Source: Streptomyces sp. NRRL F-6492
GTDB taxonomy: Bacteria; Actinomycetota; Actinomycetes; Streptomycetales; Streptomycetaceae
Direction: 5' to 3'
DNA length: 29,381 bases
Assembly (NCBI RefSeq): GCF_001280125.1
Contig: NZ_LGEG01000271.1
Location: 1 to 29,381, forward strand
The notes beneath the pieces are model-generated. The model had not been told where the DNA came from and did not search any database. It saw nothing but the letters and a program-made list of their open reading frames with translations. Position numbers and translations under genes: made by a program. This document shows, one piece after another, positions 15,010 to 22,273 of the stretch. Each line of letters begins with the position of its first letter. Positions within the stretch are counted from its first letter, which is position 1.

Positions 15010-15204
15010 CTCGTCCCCGAGGGGACAGGACCCCGTGGGGCGCCGGTCGCGGGCCGCGCCCGGTCACGGCATGAGCGCCGGTTCGTACGAAGGCTGTAAC
15101 AGACGCCGGACGCGGGTGGGCCGGCCTCTCCTCGTGGCGACAATGACGATGTCGCTTGCGCACGGACCGGCTCCGGGCCGGCCCACGGGGGAAGAGGGAA
15201 CGGC

Positions 15205-15939
15205 ATGAACTCGAAGAAGACCAGGGGTGGCTCACCGCGTCGGGGCCTGCGGGGCGCCGTCCTGGGCGCGGCCGTCGTCGCGGCCCTGCTGACGACCACC
15301 GGCTGCCAGGGGGACGACCCGGCCGCCGCCGCGCCGACCGCCGCCCCCTCGGGCTCCGCGTCGGCCGGCGCGAGTGCGCCGGAGACCACCGCGCCCACGG
15401 GCGACCCGGGGACCGGCGGCAGCGGCCCGACGGCCACCGGGACCGGGGGCGGCGGCGAGACCGGCGGCGGCAACGGCACGGAGTACCCGGACTGCGAGGC
15501 GGACGGGCTCGGCACCGCGGTCGAACTCCAGGACGCGGCCGGGGAGACGCCCCGCCACTTCCTGCTGACCGTCACCAACAGGGCGAAGACGCCGTGCGTC
15601 CTCAACGACGCGCCGCAGGTGCGGCTGAAGGCCGGCGACGCCGCCCCGGTCGTCGAGCCGCTCGGGGAGCCGGACACCGAGCCCGTCGTCGTCGAGGGCG
15701 GCGGAAAGGCCTACGCGGGCCTGTACGTCTTCGGGAACGACGAGGGGGGCGAGGCGGAGTACGACCGGTCCGACCGCTTCACCGCGACCCTGGTCGCCGG
15801 CGAGGGCACCGAGCTGAGCGGCACGCTCGTCTTCGACCTGCCCGGCGGCCTCGGCACGGTCTCCGTCGACGACGCGGCGCGGGTGAACGGCTGGGCCGGC
15901 ACCGAGGGGCTCGCGATGCGCCCGATCACCCGGCTCTGA
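15205..15939 (+). CDS. Secreted lipoprotein with DUF4232 domain
   Basis: The 244-residue protein has an N-terminal basic and hydrophobic signal ending in the lipobox LTTTGC, so Cys34 should be lipidated after signal peptidase II cleavage. A Pro/Ala/Ser/Thr/Gly-rich linker (about 38-92) leads into a DUF4232-type beta domain starting YPDCEADGLGTAVELQDAAG, with two cysteines (first strand and TPCVLND) that probably form a disulfide. The family is common in Streptomyces as a cell-surface lipoprotein of unknown function. GAAGAGGGA lies before the ATG. It is divergent from agmatine deiminase and shares its upstream region, but there is no evidence of common function. A strong hairpin terminator follows. 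Confidence 0.88.
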   Translation: MNSKKTRGGSPRRGLRGAVLGAAVVAALLTTTGCQGDDPAAAAPTAAPSGSASAGASAPETTAPTGDPGTGGSGPTATGTGGGGETGGGNGTEYPDCEADGLGTAVELQDAAGETPRHFLLTVTNRAKTPCVLNDAPQVRLKAGDAAPVVEPLGEPDTEPVVVEGGGKAYAGLYVFGNDEGGEAEYDRSDRFTATLVAGEGTELSGTLVFDLPGGLGTVSVDDAARVNGWAGTEGLAMRPITRL

Positions 15940-15967
15940 GGGGCGGCGCGGAGGTCTCTGCGGGCCG

Positions 15968-16001
15968 GGGCCGGCGACCGCTCGGGGAGCGGCGCCGGCC
16001 C
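15968..16001 (+). terminator. Hairpin terminator between the lipoprotein gene and ilvE
   Basis: 15968-15982 pairs with 15988-16001 (14 bp, one bulged A, five-base loop), 28 bases after the lipoprotein stop. A second small stem CTAGGG/CCCTAG (16010-16015, 16030-16035) overlaps the convergent ilvE stop codon. Confidence 0.72.
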
Positions 16002-16031
16002 TCGGCGTCCTAGGGAGCGTCCGGAAAGCCC

Positions 16032-17120
16032 CTAGCCCAGCTCGTGCATCCAGCCGTGGGTGTCCTCGGCCTTGCCGGTCTGGACGGCGAGGAGCGCCTC
16101 GCGGAGCTTCATCGTGACCGCGCCGGGCTCGCCGCCCGACTGGGCCCACTCGCCCCGCGCGGACTTGACCGTGCCGACCGGGGTGATGACGGCGGCGGTG
16201 CCGCAGGCGAAGACCTCGGTCAGGGTGCCGTTCTCGCTGTCGGCCTGCCACTGGTCGATGGAGACGCGGCCCTCCTCGGCCTCCAGGCCCAGGCCGGCGG
16301 CCAGCTTGAGCAGCGAGTCGCGGGTGATGCCGGCGAGGAGCGAGCCGGTGAGGGTGGGGGTGACGAGCTTGTCTCCGTACACGAAGTACAGGTTCATGCC
16401 GCCGAGCTCCTCGACCCACTTGTGCTCGACGGCGTCGAGGTAGGCGACCTGGTCGCAGCCCTTGGCCGCCGCCTCGGCCTGCGCGAGCAGGGAGGCCGCG
16501 TAGTTGCCGCCGGTCTTGGCGTCGCCGACGCCGCCGGGGACGGCGCGGACGCGGTCCTCGGAGAGCCAGATGGAGACGGGCTTCACGCCGCCGGGGAAGT
16601 ACGGGCCGGCCGGGGAGGCGATGACGACGAAGAGGTACTCGTTGGCGGGGCGGACGCCCAGGCCGACCTCGGTCGCGATCATGAACGGACGCAGGTAGAG
16701 CGAGGCCTCGCCGCCGTGCTCCGGGACCCACGCCTTGTCGTGCCGGACGAGGACGTCACAGGCCTCGACGAAGGTCTCGACGGGCAGCTCGGGCATGGCC
16801 AGGCGGCGGGCGGAGGCCTGGAAGCGGCGGGCGTTGGCGTCGGGACGGAAGCTGGCGACCGAGCCGTCGGGGCGGCGGTAGGCCTTCAGGCCCTCGAAGA
16901 TCTCCTGCGCGTAGTGCAGGACGTTGGTGGCCGGGTCGAGCGCGAGCGGGCCGTACGGGACGAGCTGGGCGTCGTGCCAGCCGCGGCCGTCGGTCCACCG
17001 GATGGTGACCATGTGGTCGGTGAAGTGGCGGCCGAATCCCGGGTTGGCCAGGATCGCCTCGCGCTCCGCGTCGGACAGCGGGCTGGAGGAGGGCTTGAGC
17101 TCGATCGTGGGCGTCGTCAT
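16032..17120 (-). CDS. ilvE: Branched-chain amino acid aminotransferase
   Basis: The 362-residue fold-type IV PLP enzyme moves the amino group from glutamate to the 2-oxo acids of leucine, isoleucine and valine, the last step of their synthesis. Landmarks are [35 protein letters not shown], the PLP lysine Lys202 in [32 protein letters not shown] and [15 protein letters not shown]. Its length is typical of the bacterial large-form family. AAGGA eight to nine bases before ATG 17120 fixes the start; the longer reading frame upstream has no support. It lies 262 bases downstream of leuB on the same strand, with its own upstream signals (-10-like GATAAT, a leader hairpin) and a terminator between the two genes. 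Confidence 0.95.
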   Translation of the reverse strand: MTTPTIELKPSSSPLSDAEREAILANPGFGRHFTDHMVTIRWTDGRGWHDAQLVPYGPLALDPATNVLHYAQEIFEGLKAYRRPDGSVASFRPDANARRFQASARRLAMPELPVETFVEACDVLVRHDKAWVPEHGGEASLYLRPFMIATEVGLGVRPANEYLFVVIASPAGPYFPGGVKPVSIWLSEDRVRAVPGGVGDAKTGGNYAASLLAQAEAAAKGCDQVAYLDAVEHKWVEELGGMNLYFVYGDKLVTPTLTGSLLAGITRDSLLKLAAGLGLEAEEGRVSIDQWQADSENGTLTEVFACGTAAVITPVGTVKSARGEWAQSGGEPGAVTMKLREALLAVQTGKAEDTHGWMHELG

Positions 17121-17170
17121 GAGTGCGTGTCCTTCACCGGTCGTGTGGGGAGGACCGCGCGCGTACGCCG

Positions 17171-17196
17171 CCGTCGGAGACTTTCGTCCCCGACGG
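17171..17196 (-). promoter_or_regulatory. GAAA-tetraloop hairpin in the ilvE leader
   Basis: On the minus strand CCGTCGGGGAC - GAAA - GTCTCCGACGG forms an 11-bp stem with one G-U pair closed by a GNRA tetraloop. It lies about 50 bases before the ilvE ATG and downstream of a -10-like GATAAT (17240-17245). There is no U tract, so it is more likely an mRNA structural element than a terminator. Confidence 0.5.
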
Positions 17197-17327
17197 GGTG
17201 GACGTCCGGGCATGCCCGCATGCCGCGGCCCCACGTTCGATTATCGCTCGCGGGGGCCGGTGCGGGAAACGGGTACGCGCGGTCCGGGGTGGAATGGGGG
17301 TGCGCTCCCGGTGGCCGCGCAGGGGAC

Positions 17328-17357
17328 AGCCGCCGGGCGCTGTGCGACCCGGCGGCT
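17328..17357 (-). terminator. Hairpin terminator after leuB
   Basis: A perfect 10-bp stem AGCCGCCGGG/CCCGGCGGCT with a ten-base loop lies 25 bases past the leuB stop. It separates leuB from ilvE transcription. Confidence 0.7.
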
Positions 17358-17382
17358 GATGTGGCGTGTCAGTCGGCGCGGG

Positions 17383-18423
17383 TCAGCTCGCTACTCGCGC
17401 GGCGAGCGCGTCGCCGATCTCGTCCGTCGTGCGGACGCCGTCGCCGCGCTCGGTGAGGTCGGCGGCGACGGCCTCCTCGACGCGGGCGGCCTCGGCCTCG
17501 TACCCGAGGTGGCGCAGGAGGAGGGCGACGGAGAGGACGGTGGCCGTGGGGTCGGCCTTGCCCTGGCCCGCGATGTCCGGCGCGGAGCCGTGGACCGGCT
17601 CGAACATCGACGGGAAGTCGCCGCTCGGGTTGATGTTGCCCGAGGCGGCGACGCCGATGCCGCCGGAGACGGCCGCGGCGAGGTCGGTGATGATGTCGCC
17701 GAAGAGGTTGTCGGTGACGATCACGTCGAAGCGGGCCGGGTCGGTGACGAGGAAGATCGTCGCGGCGTCGACGTGCAGGTAGTCGGTGGTGACCTCGGGG
17801 AACTCGGCGGCCACCCGGTGGAAGGTGTCCGTCCAGAGGTGGCCGGCGAAGGTCAGCACGTTGTTCTTGTGGACCAGCGTGAGCTTCTTGCGCGGGCGGG
17901 CCTGGGCGCGGGCGAAGGCGTCCCGGACCACGCGCTCGACGCCGAAGGCGGTGTTGACCGAGACCTCGGTGGCGACCTCGTGCGGGGTGCCCTTGCGGAT
18001 GGTGCCGCCGTTGCCCGTGTACGGGCCCTCGGTGCCCTCGCGGACCACGACGAAGTCGATCTCGGGCTGGCCGGCGAGCGGGGTCGCCACACCGGGGAGC
18101 AGCTTCGAGGGACGCAGGTTGACGTGGTGGTCGAAGGCGAAGCGGAGCTTCAGGAGGAAGCCGCGCTCCAGGACGCCGGAGGGCACCGACGGGTCGCCGA
18201 TGGCGCCCAGCAGGATGGCGTCGTGCTTCTTGAGGGAGTCCAGGTCGGCGTCGGTGAGGGTCTCACCGGTGGCGCGGTAGCGCTTGGCGCCGAAGTCGTA
18301 CTCCTCGGTCTCCAGCTTCACGTCCCGGGGAAGGACGGCCGAGAGGACCTTGAGGCCCTGGGCCACGACCTCCTGGCCGATGCCGTCGCCGGGGATGACT
18401 GCGAGATCGATGCTGTGAGACAT
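17383..18423 (-). CDS. leuB: 3-isopropylmalate dehydrogenase
   Basis: The 346-residue NAD-dependent decarboxylating dehydrogenase converts 3-isopropylmalate to 2-oxoisocaproate in leucine synthesis. Clear family blocks are [12 protein letters not shown] at the N terminus, [28 protein letters not shown], the catalytic Lys in [36 protein letters not shown] and the NAD-binding [19 protein letters not shown]. The length is normal for the actinobacterial (short) subfamily. There is no Shine-Dalgarno, but a -10 box ends six bases before the ATG, so translation is probably from a leaderless mRNA. A 17-bp palindrome sits just beyond the -35 box, suggesting dedicated control. It precedes ilvE on the same strand. 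Confidence 0.95.
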   Translation of the reverse strand: MSHSIDLAVIPGDGIGQEVVAQGLKVLSAVLPRDVKLETEEYDFGAKRYRATGETLTDADLDSLKKHDAILLGAIGDPSVPSGVLERGFLLKLRFAFDHHVNLRPSKLLPGVATPLAGQPEIDFVVVREGTEGPYTGNGGTIRKGTPHEVATEVSVNTAFGVERVVRDAFARAQARPRKKLTLVHKNNVLTFAGHLWTDTFHRVAAEFPEVTTDYLHVDAATIFLVTDPARFDVIVTDNLFGDIITDLAAAVSGGIGVAASGNINPSGDFPSMFEPVHGSAPDIAGQGKADPTATVLSVALLLRHLGYEAEAARVEEAVAADLTERGDGVRTTDEIGDALAARVAS

Positions 18424-18429
18424 GTCGGC

Positions 18430-18458
18430 ACCCTACTGGTCGTCCCATCGTCTGACAC
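18430..18458 (-). promoter_or_regulatory. leuB promoter, apparently leaderless
   Basis: GTGTCA (18458-18453) and TAGGGT (18435-18430) on the minus strand are spaced by 17 bp. The -10 ends six bases before the leuB ATG, so transcription would start at or next to the A of the start codon. Confidence 0.6.
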
Positions 18459-18462
18459 GCAA

Positions 18463-18479
18463 CGTCCACCATGTGGACG
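18463..18479. promoter_or_regulatory. Palindromic operator candidate upstream of leuB
   Basis: CGTCCAC-CAT-GTGGACG is a perfect 7+3+7 palindrome, four bases upstream of the leuB -35 box, a position that suits an activator. An extra half-site ACGTCC follows at 18481-18486. IclR-type regulators of leucine genes (NdgR in Streptomyces, LtbR in Corynebacterium) are known to act at leu promoters, so one of these is a reasonable but untested candidate. Confidence 0.5.
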
Positions 18480-18518
18480 AACGTCCGAGGGGCGACCCCC
18501 GGGAGGGGGCGGGGTGGA

Positions 18519-18650
18519 TCAGTGGCCGGTGGAGCCGCCGTTGTCACGGCGGTCGAGGGCGCGCTGGAGGGCCGCGGCGGCGTTCTGACGGGCCTCGTCG
18601 GCGGGACGGGCGGAGGAGTGGCGGACGCGGCGGGCGGTCTGAGCGGCCAT
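18519..18650 (-). CDS. Conserved 43-residue small protein
   Basis: The ORF of 43 codons starts at an ATG with an excellent AAGGAG (18661-18666), ten bases upstream. The protein begins MAAQTARRVRHSSARPADEA, is Arg/Ala-rich and basic, probably helical in its centre (RQNAAAALQRALDRRD) and ends NGGSTGH. I recall similar short proteins next to leuB in other Streptomyces, but none with known function. It has no signal or membrane segment. A promoter with a leader of about 130 bases lies upstream (18788-18816). It is upstream of leuB on the same strand but probably transcribed separately because leuB has its own promoter. Confidence 0.75.
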   Translation of the reverse strand: MAAQTARRVRHSSARPADEARQNAAAALQRALDRRDNGGSTGH

Positions 18651-18787
18651 GGGGGATCGACTCCTTGAGATCAGTGGTGATCGAAGGTGCCGGAAGGGGC
18701 GGGGAGCGCCGCCGCAGGGGTTGCCTGCACGGGGCGTCGCGCTCTCGGCCGCCATTCGCTGATGAAGCGAGACGTTCGGCTCCTACA

Positions 18788-18816
18788 AAGCTAGGGCAGT
18801 CCGGCGCGTCTGTCTC
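18788..18816 (-). promoter_or_regulatory. Promoter candidate for the 43-residue protein gene
   Basis: On the minus strand GAGACA (18816-18811), 17-bp spacer, TAGCTT (18793-18788). It lies in an AT-richer patch of the 214-base gap 18651-18864, which otherwise shows only a short TCGCT/AGCGA stem (18756-18770). Confidence 0.5.
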
Positions 18817-18864
18817 CACAATTACTCGGACTTCCTACTATCTGAGACGGCGGGGCACCGAGGG

Positions 18865-19390
18865 TCACCCCGCGACGGCCCGCAGCTCCCGGATCAGGGC
18901 CCGCACGGCGGGGGAAGAAGCCGGCTCGGGGGTGGTGACGCAGCCCACCGAACGGGTCGGACGCTCCGGTCCGAGATCGGTGATCCGCACCGAGGGCGGT
19001 GCTCCGACCGGGGAGAGCTCCGGCATCACGGCCGTCCCGAAGCCGGTGCCCACCATCGAGAGCACCGCTCCGTCGTCCTCGGCCTCCACGGTCGCGGGCG
19101 GCAGCCACTCCTGCTCGGCCCACCACTCCCGGGTGTACGAGGTGCAGTTCTCCGTCCAGTCGATCAGCGGGAGCGTGCGCGGCGCCGGGTGCCGCGCCGC
19201 GAGCCGCCCCGGGGCGCGGGGCAGCAGGTGCAGGGCGGCGCTGCGGAAGGCCGCGCTCCGCAGCGGGCCGGCGGGGACGGCCGGGCCGCCCGCCTCCGCG
19301 CCGCGCACCTCGGCGGCCATCACCTCCAGGAGCCGCAGCACCCTCCGGGCGTACGCGAGGGCCCGCTCCCCGGCCGGGGTCGGGGTGGCG
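18865..19390 (-). pseudogene. LysR-family regulator remnant, lacking the HTH and part of the ligand domain
   Basis: The reading frame keeps TPTPAGERALAYARRVLRLL, which in LysR proteins directly follows the winged HTH. Then comes the start of the substrate-binding domain (GPLRSAAFRSAALHLLP) and its C-terminal half (VGTGFGTAVMPEL). The HTH, about 60 residues, is absent: immediately before TPTPAGE the frame enters sequence belonging to the antisense of an oxidoreductase. Only about 173 residues follow TPAGE, against about 240 in complete proteins, and RLAARHP jumps straight to a segment near IDWTENCTSY, so an internal in-frame deletion of roughly 65 residues is also likely. The frame extends to 19590, but the part above about 19390 is the overlapping gene. 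It cannot bind DNA as a LysR protein. Confidence 0.8.
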
Positions 19391-19405
19391 CCGGTCCCGG
19401 GGCCG

Positions 19406-20310
19406 GGCGCCGCGCTCGTCGAGAACCTCCAGCTGTCGGTCGACCCGTACCACCGCGAGGCGGTGGACACGAACGAGCTGTGGACCCTGGGCTCCCCGAT
19501 GGAGGGCCGCGCCCTGGGCAGGGTGCTCGACTCGCGTGACCCGTCGCTGCGCCCGGGCGACCTCGTCCTGCACCGCAAGGGCTGGCGCACCCACGCCCCG
19601 GTCGCGCCGGACGAGGCGCGCCGGGTCCCGGACCTCGGCCCCGGCGTCCCGCTCGCCGCGCCTGGGCCTGCTCGGCGGTACGGGCCTGTCGGCCCATGTG
19701 GGGCCGACCCGGATCGCGCGGCTCCAGCCGGGCGAGGACCTGTTCGTCTCGGCGGCGGCCGGCGGGGTGGGCACGGCGGCGGGGCGGCTCGCCCGGCTGC
19801 TCGGCGCGGGGCGCCTGGTGGGCAGCGCGGGTTCGGCGCGCGAGGTGGCGTACCTGACGGAGGAGGTCGGGTTCGACGCGGCCTTCGACCACCACGAGGG
19901 GCCGGTGGCGGAGCTGCTCGCGCGGGCCGCGCCCGAGGGGCTCGACGCGGCGCTCGAAGGGGTGGGCGGCGAGCACCTGGAGGCCGCGATCGGCTCGCTG
20001 CGCGAGTACGGCCGGATCGCCCGGGTGGGCGCCGTGGCCCCGTACCACTCGCTCTCGGCTCCCCCGCCGGTCCCGCGCAACCTCTTCGACCTGGTCGGGA
20101 AGAGCATCCGGCTCGAAGGGTTCCCGGTCCGGAACCATCTGGACGCCCTGGAGGAGCTGTACGACCTCGCCGTCCCCGGTCTGCGCGACGGTTCGCTGCC
20201 GCTGGACGTGACGGTGGCGGAGGGCTTCGGGCACGTCGTGGACGCGTTCCCGGGGATGCTGCGCGGCGAGAACCTGGGGAAGGCGCTCGTCACGGTCCGA
20301 CTCGGCGCAC
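19406..20310 (+). pseudogene. NADP-dependent MDR oxidoreductase remnant: N-terminus missing, frameshifted, no stop
   Basis: Frame 1 (19406-19660) encodes ALVENLQLSVDPYHREA and on to GVPLAA; frame 2 (from 19662) continues LGLLGGTGLSAHVGPTRI, AAAGGVGTAAGRLARLLGAG (NADP-binding) and ENLGKALVTVRL. Together they are a CurA/leukotriene B4 dehydrogenase-like medium-chain reductase. Relatives read SAYLGVLGGTG at the switch. GCC GCG followed by C CTG fits loss of two bases (TA of the Tyr codon) between 19660 and 19661. The first 35-40 residues are missing at the junction with the LysR remnant, and no stop codon follows in any frame before the next gene. The gene is not functional as it stands. The divergent LysR may once have controlled it. 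Confidence 0.82.
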
Positions 20311-20342
20311 CCGCCCGGGTCGCCCTCGCGCCCTGCGCGCCG

Positions 20343-20879
20343 TCACGTCACGTCGCCGTCCCGCCAGTCGAAGACCAGCGGGGCGGCGGGGTCCGGCAGG
20401 GGCCCCGCGCCCGCCGGGCGCAGGAAGACGCCCCCCTCCTCCTCCGGGAGGTGGACGATCCCGTCGGGCGTGAACGCCTCGACGCGCCCCTCCCAGACCT
20501 GCCAGCCGCGCCCCCGGTAGAGCGCGGCGCCCGCGTCCGAGGCGGCGAGCGCCCCGAAGGCGTACGCCCCGTCGATCACCCGCTCCAGCTCGGCCATGAC
20601 CTCGCCGCCGAGCCCCCGGCGGCGCAGGTCGGCCCGGACGCCGACCCCTTCCACGTACCCGACGCGGTGCGAGCGGCCCCCGTGGAGCAGCCGGCGCATG
20701 ACGACGGCGCCGTGGGCGGCGATCCCCCGCTCGTCCTCGATCCAGGCGTGGAGTCCGCCGAGGGTGTGGTCCCAGTCCTCGTCGCCGAAGTCGCCGTCGA
20801 AGGCGGTGTCGAGCATCTCGCGTACGGAGCGGAGCAGGTCGGCCCCGAGTTCATGGGTGGGTGCGGTCCTCACGGTCAT
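20343..20879 (-). CDS. Aminoglycoside 2'-N-acetyltransferase family protein (GNAT fold)
   Basis: The 178-residue protein resembles chromosomal AAC(2')-I enzymes throughout: AFDGDFGDEDWDHTLGG near the N terminus, GIAAHGAVVMRRLL, GYVEGVGVRADLRRRGLG with the acetyl-CoA-binding R-x-x-G-x-G, AYAFGALAASDAGAALYRGR, and the C-terminal LPEEEGGVFLRP and DWRDGDV. These enzymes acetylate the 2'-amino group of aminoglycosides; in actinomycetes they are often intrinsic and their natural substrate is unclear. GGAGG nine bases before ATG 20879 supports this start over the GTG at 20888. The gene is divergent from the alpha/beta hydrolase and adjoins the 3' end of the oxidoreductase remnant. Whether it confers resistance cannot be told from sequence. 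Confidence 0.87.
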   Translation of the reverse strand: MTVRTAPTHELGADLLRSVREMLDTAFDGDFGDEDWDHTLGGLHAWIEDERGIAAHGAVVMRRLLHGGRSHRVGYVEGVGVRADLRRRGLGGEVMAELERVIDGAYAFGALAASDAGAALYRGRGWQVWEGRVEAFTPDGIVHLPEEEGGVFLRPAGAGPLPDPAAPLVFDWRDGDVT

Positions 20880-20902
20880 GCGCCCCACCCTCCCACATCC
20901 GG

Positions 20903-20993
20903 CTAACCGTCGAAAATGAATTGACAGGTTACTTCGGCCGTGCTGGAATCACCACGTCGACACCTAACCGTTCATTCACACATAAGGGGTTAG
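20903..20993 (+). promoter_or_regulatory. Promoter with duplicated TAACC/GGTTA dyads before the alpha/beta hydrolase
   Basis: A perfect -35 TTGACA (20921-20926) and TGGAAT (20944-20949), spaced by 17 bp, form the promoter. CTAACCGT occurs at 20903-20910 and exactly 60 bases later at 20963-20970. Each is followed by an inverted GGTTA half-site (20927-20931 and 20988-20992) after 18 or 19 bases. The first dyad encloses the -35 box, the second lies in the leader and runs up to the Shine-Dalgarno. This pattern suggests a dimeric repressor with two sites. Confidence 0.6.
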
Positions 20994-20996
20994 AAG

Positions 20997-21884
20997 ATGT
21001 CCGTGCTGCCGACCCACCACCGCACCGCCACCGTCCGCGGGCACGAGATCGCCTACCGGGAGGCCGGCCCCGCCGACGCCCCCGCGCTGCTCCTGCTGCA
21101 CGGCTTCCCGACCAGCTCGCACATGTTCCGCGACCTGATCCCGCTCCTGGCCGACCGCTACCACCTGATCGCCCCCGACCACCTGGGCTTCGGCCGCAGC
21201 GCCGCCCCCTCCGCCGACGACTTCCCCTACACCTTCGCCGAACTGGCTGCGCTCACCGCCGAGTTCACCGAAGCCGTCGGCCTGGACCGGTTCGCGCTCT
21301 ACGTCCAGGACTACGGCGCCCCCATCGGCCTGCGGCTCGCCCTCGCCCACCCCGAGCGGATCACCGCGATCGTCACCCAGAACGGCAACGCCTACGAGGA
21401 GGGCCTCGGCGCCGAGGCCTGGGCCCCGGTCCTCGCCCTGATCGAGAACCGCACCCCGGAGACCGAGGAGCCGGTCCGCGCCCTCCGCTCCCCCGCCGGC
21501 ATCCGGTGGCAGTACGAGACGGGCGTCCCCGCCGAGCACCGCGACCTCCTCAGCCCCGACGCCTGGCACCACGACGCCGCCCTGATGGCCCGCGAGGGCC
21601 AGGACGGCGTCCAGCTGGACCTGATCGCCGACTACGGCTCCAACATCGCCCTCTACCCGGCCTTCCAGGAGTACTTCCGCGCCTCCCGGGTCCCCCTCCT
21701 CGCCGTCTGGGGCGAGGGCGACCAGGTCTTCGTCCCGGCGGGCGCCGAGGCCTTCCGCCGCGACCTCCCGGACGCCGAGGTCCACCTCCTGCCCACCGGC
21801 CACTTCGCCCTGGAGACCCACGCGCCGCGGATCGCGTCGCTGATCGACGACTTCCTGACCCGGCGGGTCCCCGTCAGGCCGTAG
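20997..21884 (+). CDS. Alpha/beta hydrolase with aspartate nucleophile (haloalkane dehalogenase/epoxide hydrolase-like)
   Basis: The 295-residue protein has the oxyanion-hole motif LLLHGFPTSSHMF (residues 32-44), DHLGFGRS (61-68), and the nucleophile elbow YVQDYGAPIG with Asp105 instead of the serine of lipases. The acid Asp242 is in WGEGDQVF and the general base His269 in TGHFALETH. An Asp nucleophile is typical of haloalkane and haloacetate dehalogenases and epoxide hydrolases. The cap domain includes QNGNAYEEGLG. The substrate is not predictable. It is cytoplasmic, with no signal peptide. The start at 20997 has AAGGGG seven bases upstream. Its promoter carries duplicated dyads. Its 3' end overlaps the convergent small gene by 11 bases. 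Confidence 0.88.
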   Translation: MSVLPTHHRTATVRGHEIAYREAGPADAPALLLLHGFPTSSHMFRDLIPLLADRYHLIAPDHLGFGRSAAPSADDFPYTFAELAALTAEFTEAVGLDRFALYVQDYGAPIGLRLALAHPERITAIVTQNGNAYEEGLGAEAWAPVLALIENRTPETEEPVRALRSPAGIRWQYETGVPAEHRDLLSPDAWHHDAALMAREGQDGVQLDLIADYGSNIALYPAFQEYFRASRVPLLAVWGEGDQVFVPAGAEAFRRDLPDAEVHLLPTGHFALETHAPRIASLIDDFLTRRVPVRP

Positions 21885-22110
21885 CCTTCTCCAGGTCGCG
21901 GGCCATTCGCCCCACCCAGTCGGTGAAGCCTTCCCGATGGCGGCCCTCACCCGCGAGCAGGGTCGCGACCTGCGCGTCCGTGAGCCGGTCGGGCCCCGGC
22001 CCGGTCAGCAGCCGGTGCAGCTCCTTCATCAGGGACATCATCCGCAGCGCGTCGAGGTGCTCGATCGCGTCGACCCCGTGCCCGGGGCCGAGTGTCGTTG
22101 AACCGGGCAT
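21874..22110 (-). CDS. Small protein of unknown function (78 residues)
   Basis: An ORF of 78 codons has AGGAGG seven bases before the ATG at 22110, so translation is likely. The protein starts MPGSTTLGPGHG, has a Met/Leu-rich helical segment (DALRMMSLMKELHRLL) and a mixed-charge C-terminal helix. There are no cysteines, signal or membrane segments, and no family I recognise. The stop codon lies inside the end of the convergent alpha/beta hydrolase gene (11-base overlap). It is upstream of nothing on its strand except the 3' side of the hydrolase, so it is probably monocistronic. Confidence 0.7.
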   Translation of the reverse strand: MPGSTTLGPGHGVDAIEHLDALRMMSLMKELHRLLTGPGPDRLTDAQVATLLAGEGRHREGFTDWVGRMARDLEKATA

Positions 22111-22163
22111 GTCGTGCCTCCTCACCGATCCCCTTCCAGCAGCGTAAGCCTCCCGCACGGGAA

Positions 22164-22203
22164 CCGCCCCCGACCTCGGTTGGGGGACCGGGGTCGGGGG
22201 CGG
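22164..22203 (-). terminator. Hairpin terminator after the P5C dehydrogenase gene
   Basis: CCGCCCCCGACC (22164-22175) pairs perfectly over 12 bp with 22192-22203. A second hairpin CTGCCC-CTGG-GGGCAG (22235-22250) lies closer to the stop at 22274. Together they end the proline operon. Confidence 0.65.
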
Positions 22204-22273
22204 TGTCGGGGGCCCGTCCGCGGGGAACGGGGGTCTGCCCCTGGGGGCAGGCGCCGCTCGCGCGGCGGGGGCG

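Noticed and set aside
15082..15091. TTCGTACGAA palindrome as an operator of the lipoprotein gene
   Set aside because: A ten-base palindrome alone is weak evidence, and no matching promoter was found next to it.
17118..17223. 34-codon ORF ending in an ATGA overlap with the ilvE start
   Set aside because: It lacks regulatory codon runs or a Shine-Dalgarno; an overlap of this kind is expected by chance in high-GC leaders.
18999..20906. Open frame of 635 codons as one long protein
   Set aside because: Only 19662-20310 encodes the reductase part; the ends are antisense to the LysR remnant and to the acetyltransferase gene.
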